The translations under genes were made by a program, and so were the position numbers. From Hungatella hathewayi (lineage in GTDB: Bacteria; Bacillota; Clostridia; Lachnospirales; Lachnospiraceae), in the NCBI GenBank assembly GCA_025149285.1, contig CP102274.1, forward strand, positions 6,428,489-6,492,488: a stretch of 64,000 nucleotides of DNA, given 5' to 3'. Every line of letters starts with the position of its first letter. Position 1 is the stretch's first letter. Below are positions 58,184-64,000 of the stretch, piece by piece. A model generated the notes under the pieces. That model was not told the DNA's origin and ran no database searches. It was given only the letters and a program-made list of their open reading frames with translations.

Positions 58184-59557
58184 TTAATTCAAACCGCTTA
58201 AGTAATCATTGATTAAATCAATGGCATTCTCTGCCGCCTCCTCAGGCGTACTCTGACCATAGGCAACGCTCTCGATCATGTCTTCCTGAATCGCATAGAC
58301 CTCGGCGCTCGTCGTATAGCCCTTATCACTTTTACCGTTTAACCCTGCCGCCAGATCAACAGCCTCCACTACGGTTGCATTTAACAGACCTTTCTCTGCG
58401 CAGAGTGTTCTGGCTGAAGCGGTAGGCGGTACGGATCTTACATCCTTTAAGGTCTCCTGGGCCTGCGGGTCATTATAGAAGTAATCCATGAACTTTACAG
58501 CCTCTTCCACATGATCGGAATTCTTGTTCACCGTCATGTACTGAGGTGTGTCTGCAAAGTAGCCGTCGCTTACCCGGTTCTCCGCCATCGGCATCTGGAC
58601 TACGCTGCATTTCGTTTCCGGAATCGCATCCATTAAAAGGCTGATACTGGAAGACGGTCCATAGGCAAATACAAATTTGCCGTCGATCCATTTTGGATTG
58701 GTATGAATCTGTCCTTTAAAGGTCGCACTGTCCTCGGCCGGTTCAAAGACACCGCCGTCGTAGCAGTCTTTGATGTACTGAAGCACTTCCACCAGCTGCT
58801 CCTTCGTAAAGCTGATCTTCTTTTCACTGTCAATAATAAACGATTCACCTGTCATCTGACGTAAATACGGTCTCAATACATACTCACACAGAATCTTGGT
58901 ATCCACGTTCATATAATAATAGTCCGGATTCTGGGCGTGAAGGGCTTTTCCATCCTCCAGCATGGAATCCCAGGTAATCTGCTTCGTCAAATCCACGCCG
59001 TTAGCCTCTGCCGCCGCCGTGTTGGCTACCGTCGCCAGACATGACATACCGGTCGGAAGCGCTAACAGCTTACCGTCGAATGTACCAAACTGGCTGATAA
59101 AGGTCTCATCGAATCCGGACGGATCAAATAAATCCGGATAATCCTTAAAATTCACGAAGAAATCGCCTCTCGAGATAAAGTCCGGGAGAGAGTCCACATT
59201 CTGCTGAAGAATATCAGGAGCTGTTCCATTGGCCAGCATGGTGGAAACCTTATCGATATATCCCTGATCGGAGTTCATCTCGGCTTCGATCCTAATCTCC
59301 GGATGGAGTTTTTCATACTGATCGATAACGGCCAGAGTCGCCTCATTTCTGGCATCGCCGCCCCACCACATAAACCGCAGGGTAATCTGGTCTCCGGAAG
59401 CCTTTTCCGTCGTTTTCTCCGCTGCCTTCTCTGTTGACTGTCCTCCTTCCGGCGCATTTGATGCGGCCGGAGCCGGTTCATTGGTACAGGCCGTCAGTGA
59501 CGACGCTGCCATCAGTCCTGTCATAAGCAGACAGGTAAGTTTCTTTCCTTTTCTCAT
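58184..59557 (-). CDS. Sugar ABC transporter substrate-binding lipoprotein
   Basis: A 457-aa family 1 solute-binding protein. The signal peptide ends LTACTN with the lipobox cysteine; a threonine/lysine/glutamate-rich linker follows. The mature part opens QITLRFMWWGGDARNEATLA, strikingly like the first operon's protein (QITLRMAWWGSQTRHDAT), so the two are paralogues with probably related ligands. The AGGAGG-like GGAGGTAACAG precedes the start. Confidence 0.92.
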   Translation of the reverse strand: MRKGKKLTCLLMTGLMAASSLTACTNEPAPAASNAPEGGQSTEKAAEKTTEKASGDQITLRFMWWGGDARNEATLAVIDQYEKLHPEIRIEAEMNSDQGYIDKVSTMLANGTAPDILQQNVDSLPDFISRGDFFVNFKDYPDLFDPSGFDETFISQFGTFDGKLLALPTGMSCLATVANTAAAEANGVDLTKQITWDSMLEDGKALHAQNPDYYYMNVDTKILCEYVLRPYLRQMTGESFIIDSEKKISFTKEQLVEVLQYIKDCYDGGVFEPAEDSATFKGQIHTNPKWIDGKFVFAYGPSSSISLLMDAIPETKCSVVQMPMAENRVSDGYFADTPQYMTVNKNSDHVEEAVKFMDYFYNDPQAQETLKDVRSVPPTASARTLCAEKGLLNATVVEAVDLAAGLNGKSDKGYTTSAEVYAIQEDMIESVAYGQSTPEEAAENAIDLINDYLSGLN

Positions 59558-59577
59558 ATCTGTTACCTCCGTTTATT

Positions 59578-59595
59578 GTTAACGGTACCGTTAAC
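59578..59595. promoter_or_regulatory. Perfect 18-bp palindrome between promoter and start of the second sugar operon
   Basis: GTTAACGGTACCGTTAAC is its own reverse complement. It lies just downstream of a TATACT -10 (59612-59607, minus strand) and about 20 bases before the binding-protein start. This position suits a roadblock operator, for example of a LacI-family repressor not encoded in the window. Confidence 0.65.
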
Positions 59596-59655
59596 TGATT
59601 AATCCCAGTATAACGAATTTTTTACAAAGAGAGAAGAAACTTCAATTACGGAATC

Positions 59656-59698
59656 GTATCATTTCTTACAAAGTTGTGGAAAAAGGTATCATTTCTTA
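59656..59698. promoter_or_regulatory. Direct repeat, candidate YesN binding sites
   Basis: GTATCATTTCTTA occurs at 59656-59668 and 59686-59698, exactly 30 bases apart (about three helical turns). It lies upstream of the TATACT -10 of the binding-protein operon, which lacks a good -35. AraC-type regulators such as YesN typically activate from paired direct repeats of this kind. Confidence 0.6.
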
Positions 59699-59831
59699 TG
59701 ATATTTCTTCATTATCATGGAAGAATGGCTTTGTTGAAAAAATACGGATGCTTTTTCTCCTTTTTTTCTATATAATAACAATCAATAGAAGCAAACAGAA
59801 ACCATACGTTCAGAGAAAGGGGTCACTTCGT

Positions 59832-60593
59832 ATGTATCAGGTCATCATTGTCGACGATGAAGCCAAGATTCGCAACGGAATCGCCGGGCTGTTCCCGTGG
59901 AGCCAGCTGGGCTTTGAGATTGCCGGCTGTTTTTCCAATGGAAAAGCCGCCTACGAATACACACTTGCCAACCATGTGGATCTGGTACTGTCTGATATCC
60001 GCATGCCCATCATGGATGGCCTGGAGCTCTCCGAAAAGCTCCTCGAGAAAAGGGATATAAAAATCATCTTCTTCAGCGGCTACCAGGACTTCGAGTATGT
60101 CCGCCGGGCGCTGCGCACCGGAGTCGTCGATTACCTGCTGAAACCGGTAAAATACGAGGATCTGGTGGACTGCCTCACCCGCATCCGGGATCGCTTAAAC
60201 AGCGAAACCCACGCGGCCCCCGCCAGGGAGGAAGAGAATCTGACCTATTACGAAAAAATCATCAGCCTGGTTAAGAATTACCTGGACACCGACTATCAGA
60301 ATGCCACGCTCGAACAGGCGGCCCGGCTCGTAAATCTAAGCCCCAACTACTTATCGAGAATCATGAAGGAACACTCTGATGTCAATTTTTCCGATTATCT
60401 CTTAAAAACCCGCATGGAAAATGCCGCGCGGATGTTAAAGGATATCGGCTGCAAACAGTATGAGATCGCCTATCGGGTGGGCTACGACAATCCCAAAAAC
60501 TTTTCCAGGGCCTTTCACCAGTATTTTCACATGACGCCTTCGCAGTATCGGAAAAGCAGCGGCGCAGATCATGATTACGGGGGGATATCATGA
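59832..60593 (+). CDS. YesN-type response regulator (receiver + AraC HTH)
   Basis: A 253-aa regulator. The receiver (1-120) has DDE at the N terminus, phosphoacceptor D55 (DLVLSDIRMP) and a conserved lysine (LLKPV). The AraC-type double HTH (about 150-250) reads NATLEQAARLVNLSPNYLSR and CKQYEIAYRVGYDNPKNFSR. The start MYQVIIVDDEAK is chosen; the longer frame adds a non-conserved hydrophobic stretch. It is divergent from the sugar operon it probably activates and overlaps the kinase gene by four bases. Confidence 0.92.
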   Translation: MYQVIIVDDEAKIRNGIAGLFPWSQLGFEIAGCFSNGKAAYEYTLANHVDLVLSDIRMPIMDGLELSEKLLEKRDIKIIFFSGYQDFEYVRRALRTGVVDYLLKPVKYEDLVDCLTRIRDRLNSETHAAPAREEENLTYYEKIISLVKNYLDTDYQNATLEQAARLVNLSPNYLSRIMKEHSDVNFSDYLLKTRMENAARMLKDIGCKQYEIAYRVGYDNPKNFSRAFHQYFHMTPSQYRKSSGADHDYGGIS

Positions 60594-62338
60594 GAAAACG
60601 CAATTTTATCAAACGTTTTTTATACTATACGGGAATCATCACCATTCCCATTATTACGCTGTGCTTTATCTTCATGGCCGTCATCGTATACCGAAAACAG
60701 CAGGACATCGAGACTGAGGCCATCAAATCGGCTCAGGCTGTAAGGGATAACTATTCTCTTGTGCTGGACAGCGCCGCGACCCAATACGAGCTTCTGGCAC
60801 GAAATCCCAGGATGTCCATCTCCCTGCGCAATTACATATCCCATAAACAGATTGGCTATCTGGATGTGATTCTCACCAACAGCATCCTGTCCAATTTTGC
60901 CTCGCTGACCAACCATGCCTCCTACATTGCTTCGGTCTACTACTATCTGGACGGTTACGATTCCCTCCTTACCTCCAATACAGGAGGCCTCACCAGTCTG
61001 GCCCAGTACTCCGATTTAAACTGGCTGCCCTCCTATGCCGAATCAGATCAGAATGAATGGATCGAGAAACGGAATATGCACTTATACTCTTATACCAATC
61101 CGGTCCCGGTGCTGACCTATTATAAAAAGCTCAGCATGTTCCGGGGCGTCGTCATGGTAAATATCTACGAGGACCAGTTAAAACAGATGCTGGAATCAAA
61201 TTCCAGCCTGGATCAGTTCTTTATCATCGACTCGGACGGCAATTTTCTTCTTCAGGGAAGAGGGACGGAGGAACCGGATCCGGAATCGAAAGAGGCCCTT
61301 ATAGAGGCGGTACATGCCGCTTCCGGAACTCCCTTCCAGGACTGGCTCTCACTCGGACGCACCAGATATCTGGTGCGGATCATTCCCGCGGACTGCGGCA
61401 CCTACATCGCTGCATGCACCAGCCGTTCCAGCTATTACCAGGCATTGTACACGCTTCTTTTACAGCTGTTTATCGTACTGGCAGTCATCATCTGCACCGT
61501 AGTGTGGATCGCATACACCATTACCAAAAAGAACTTTCAGCAGATTGATTACTTTGTCACCGTATTTTCCGATGCCGAGCGGGGAACCTATAATAATGAA
61601 AAACCGGCGTTTATCAAAGATGAATATGACCTCATCCTGAACAATATCGTACAGCTTTTTATCAACCAGACATTCCTTAAGAACAAGCTGGCCTTAAAGG
61701 AGCAGGAACAGAAGCTGGCGGAAATGACGGCCCTCCAGCTGCAGATCAACCCCCATTTTCTGTTTAACACGCTTCAGACCCTGGATTTCAAGGCACTGGA
61801 GTATACCCGGATGCCTACAGCCTTAAACAGAATCATCGAGGCCCTGTCGGATATTCTCAAATACTCGCTCCAAAACACAATGTCCATGGTCACGCTGAAA
61901 GACGAAATCGAATATCTGAAAAAATACGATCACATCCAGCAGTACCGGTACGAGGACAAATACATCCTCTACTACGACTACGAGGAAGAGCTGGAAAGCA
62001 CTCCTATTATCCGGCTCATTCTTCAGCCCCTCATTGAAAACAGTCTGTATCACGGAATCAAACCGTTAGACGGTTCCGGTTTTATCAAGTTAAAGATCAC
62101 GGAACGGGATAACTGGCTGACAGTCACTGTGATAGATACCGGTGTTGGTATGGAAAAAGCGGAAATAACAGCGCTTTACGAAAAAATAAACCATCCCGGA
62201 AATGAGAACATCGGACTAGCCAACGTAAACAGCAGGCTGGTCATGCAGTACGGGGAGGAATCCAGACTGAAAATACTGAGCAAGAAGCATATGGGAACCT
62301 GTATTTCGTTCCGGATCCCATTTTCACAGTCTTTATAA
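60590..62338 (+). CDS. YesM-type sensor histidine kinase
   Basis: A 582-aa membrane kinase. Helices at about residues 12-34 and 288-311 bound a 250-residue extracellular Cache-like sensor. A HAMP-like segment follows, then the LytS/YesM-type phosphoacceptor H389 (QINPHFLFNTLQ) and an HATPase domain (LQPLIENSLYHG and DTGVGM). It senses a sugar or cell-surface cue and phosphorylates the YesN partner. Start overlaps the yesN-like stop (ATGA). Confidence 0.92.
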   Translation: MRKRNFIKRFLYYTGIITIPIITLCFIFMAVIVYRKQQDIETEAIKSAQAVRDNYSLVLDSAATQYELLARNPRMSISLRNYISHKQIGYLDVILTNSILSNFASLTNHASYIASVYYYLDGYDSLLTSNTGGLTSLAQYSDLNWLPSYAESDQNEWIEKRNMHLYSYTNPVPVLTYYKKLSMFRGVVMVNIYEDQLKQMLESNSSLDQFFIIDSDGNFLLQGRGTEEPDPESKEALIEAVHAASGTPFQDWLSLGRTRYLVRIIPADCGTYIAACTSRSSYYQALYTLLLQLFIVLAVIICTVVWIAYTITKKNFQQIDYFVTVFSDAERGTYNNEKPAFIKDEYDLILNNIVQLFINQTFLKNKLALKEQEQKLAEMTALQLQINPHFLFNTLQTLDFKALEYTRMPTALNRIIEALSDILKYSLQNTMSMVTLKDEIEYLKKYDHIQQYRYEDKYILYYDYEEELESTPIIRLILQPLIENSLYHGIKPLDGSGFIKLKITERDNWLTVTVIDTGVGMEKAEITALYEKINHPGNENIGLANVNSRLVMQYGEESRLKILSKKHMGTCISFRIPFSQSL

Positions 62339-62368
62339 AATCTTTATATCCGAAATGCAAAACCTTCC

Positions 62369-62396
62369 TTGTGTTTTTTCTATTTTGCAATATAAT
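62369..62396 (+). promoter_or_regulatory. Promoter of the 62450 gene
   Basis: TTGTGT (62369-62374), 16 bases, TATAAT (62391-62396), about 50 bases before the start codon. Confidence 0.6.
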
Positions 62397-62449
62397 AATA
62401 CTATTACTATTTTTATTTCCACTCAATATTTCTTAAAAGGGAGTTTCGC

Positions 62450-64000
62450 ATGAAGAAAAAAACAAAGCTACTCTTAAACCTTGCTCTGACCCTGTTTTTT
62501 GCGGTCATGATCATTGTCAAGGGCCCCAACTTAAATCCGCTGTATTCAGACGGCGCATTTGCCTGGTGTTTTATATTCAGCGCCTACGTCGTCTTAAATT
62601 TCCTGATCGGGCTCGGCGGAATCCGTATTACCACGGATCAGGCTTCTCATATGTCCGTCAGTGTGGACAAGAACGTCAAGGGAATTAAAACAGGATTTAC
62701 GCTGCTCATTATTTTCTGGGTGCTGTATTTTGCAGCTACGGTTATATCCATGCCTCTGTTTAATTACAAGGCCTACCGTGACCAGCTGGGACAGCCGGAG
62801 ATTTCAGAATTCACCGACACCGTGCAGCCGCTGGCCTTAAACCAGCTTCCGGTCGTGGATAAGGCTCTGGCAAGGGAACTGGCCGATAAGAAGGTCGGTG
62901 AAAACCCCGGACTGGGAAGCCAGGTCGTACTGGGCACACCGGTCATCCAGAAGGTCAATGATAAGCTGGTATGGGTTGTACCGCTGGAGCACTCCGGTTT
63001 CTTCAAATGGTTAAAGAATCTGGACGGTTCCGCCGGATACATTGTCGTTTCCGCAACCGATGTCAGCGATGTAGATCTGGTGACAGACCACAAGATCAAG
63101 TATCAGGAGAATGCCTATCTGCTGGATGACTTAAACCGTCACGTTCGCCTGTTTGAAGGCGGTCTCTTCCGGGGTATGACAGATTACTCCTTCGAGCTGG
63201 ATGATGACGGTGTTCCGTACTGGGTCATCACCACCTATAAGAACCGCTGGCTGTTCAGCCTGCCCGAAGCAAGCGGAGTGGCGATCGTCAACGCCACCAC
63301 CGGTGAGACCAACTACTACGATATCGATCATCTGCCGGAATGGGTCGACCGTGTTCAGCCGGAAGCGTTCATCATGCAGCAGATTCAGAATCAGGGCGCA
63401 TACGTTCACGGCATATTCAACTTCTCCAACCAGGATAAGTTCCGTACCAGCCAGGGCAATATCATCGTTTACAACGGTTCTGACTGCTACCTCTTCACAG
63501 GACTCACCAGCGTGGGCTCCGACGAATCGGCCATCGGCTTCATCATGGTGGACATGGTGACAAAGGAGCCGAAGATGTACCAGATGAGCGGTGCCACGGA
63601 GATGGCGGCCCAGCAGTCCGCCCAGGGTAAGGTACAGCAGTATGGCTATACCGCCTCCTTCCCGATGATTATCAATCTGGATGGAAAAGCCACGTATTTC
63701 ATGACACTGAAGGACAGAGCGGGTCTGATCAAACAGTACGCATTCGTCTCTGTATCCAACTATACAAATGTAGGTACCGGGGAGACCATTGACAGTGCTC
63801 TTCGGAATTTCAGGCAGGTAATGGGAAGCAGCAACGACGGCATCATAACCGGTCAGGGTGCGAAGGAAGCGGAAGGAAAGGTCTACCGGATCGCCAGCGA
63901 GGCACTGGGTGAGAGTATCACCTACAAGCTGATCCTGAAGGAAAAACCGAACCAGATCTTCACCATTTCCTACGATCTGAGCAATGAACTGGCCCTCACA
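62450..64000 (+). CDS. Membrane-anchored protein of unknown function (runs off the right edge)
   Basis: At least 517 codons without a stop. It begins MKKKTKLLLNLALTLFFAVM with AAAAGGGAG upstream. Membrane helices lie at about residues 7-23, 37-56 and 82-104. A large domain follows, rich in beta strands and aromatic residues, with repeat-like segments such as KLVWVVPLEHSGFFKW and VPYWVITTYKNRWLFS. I do not recognise the family; similar large membrane proteins of unknown role occur in Lachnospiraceae. It is a separate unit downstream of the kinase gene. Confidence 0.75.
   Translation, partial: MKKKTKLLLNLALTLFFAVMIIVKGPNLNPLYSDGAFAWCFIFSAYVVLNFLIGLGGIRITTDQASHMSVSVDKNVKGIKTGFTLLIIFWVLYFAATVISMPLFNYKAYRDQLGQPEISEFTDTVQPLALNQLPVVDKALARELADKKVGENPGLGSQVVLGTPVIQKVNDKLVWVVPLEHSGFFKWLKNLDGSAGYIVVSATDVSDVDLVTDHKIKYQENAYLLDDLNRHVRLFEGGLFRGMTDYSFELDDDGVPYWVITTYKNRWLFSLPEASGVAIVNATTGETNYYDIDHLPEWVDRVQPEAFIMQQIQNQGAYVHGIFNFSNQDKFRTSQGNIIVYNGSDCYLFTGLTSVGSDESAIGFIMVDMVTKEPKMYQMSGATEMAAQQSAQGKVQQYGYTASFPMIINLDGKATYFMTLKDRAGLIKQYAFVSVSNYTNVGTGETIDSALRNFRQVMGSSNDGIITGQGAKEAEGKVYRIASEALGESITYKLILKEKPNQIFTISYDLSNELALT

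Overview
The window looks like a chromosomal segment from an anaerobic, spore-forming, low-to-moderate GC Firmicute, most likely a gut Lachnospiraceae (Clostridium cluster XIVa). This rests on the sporulation and housekeeping gene order (pth-mfd ... spoVT ... mazG-hup-rqcP-yabP-yabQ-divIC-spoIIE-tilS-hpt-ftsH), which is the Bacillus/Clostridium ancestral order. It also rests on a superoxide reductase-like protein, many carbohydrate ABC systems without their own ATPase, and glycine tRNAs ending in U. Species cannot be decided from this sequence.

Layout. 1-5.8 kb: F-type ATP synthase operon on the minus strand (atpZ, atpI, atpB, E, F, H, A, G and the start of atpD), whose c subunit carries the full Na+ ligand set. 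5.9-8.5 kb: thioredoxin plus a CcdA-TlpA fusion, then an XRE regulator/DUF2975 pair. 8.58-9.93 kb: an IS91-family (HUH) element. 10-14.4 kb: a complete MurNAc recycling operon (murR-murQ-murP-mupG) with a palindromic operator. 14.5-14.9 kb: tRNA-Gly, tRNA-Gly, tRNA-Phe. 15-18.9 kb: a GGDEF-EAL protein, a DUF1848 protein, a small helical protein and a superoxide reductase-like protein. 19-25.8 kb: sugar ABC operon with GH43, AraC regulator, binding protein, two permeases and a GH63-type glycosidase. 26-29.3 kb: an attenuated three-gene unit (TIM-barrel isomerase, binding protein, HAD phosphatase). 29.3-31.7 kb: tRNA-Leu, tRNA-Tyr and a GH13 enzyme. 31.8-32.1 kb: a candidate C-rich small RNA. 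32.1-39.8 kb: the sporulation/division/tRNA-modification cluster. 39.8-46.7 kb: metY, a CocE-type hydrolase, a secreted MBL-fold protein, spoVT and a lactonase, which interrupt the usual mfd-spoVT-mazG order. 46.7-51.5 kb: an orphan small gene, mfd and pth with a structured leader. 51.6-52.1 kb: a type I toxin/antisense-RNA locus followed at once by a purine-type riboswitch that controls a FAD-dependent oxidoreductase. 53.7-62.3 kb: a second sugar ABC operon (binding protein, two permeases, SGNH esterase, GH43) divergent from a YesN/YesM two-component system. 62.4-64 kb: start of an unrecognised membrane protein.

How it fits together. Two ABC operons import oligosaccharides with a shared ATPase encoded elsewhere. 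Glycosidases and an esterase process them inside the cell, and AraC/YesMN regulators control them. Both operons have strong hairpins directly after the binding-protein gene, as expected if that gene must be expressed above the permeases. The most interesting parts are in non-coding DNA: the toxin/antisense locus, the riboswitch predicted to act as an ON switch, a terminator that also buries the yabP ribosome binding site, a Spo0A-type promoter with a 21-bp spacer before a membrane-less SpoIIE, and a candidate C-rich small RNA.
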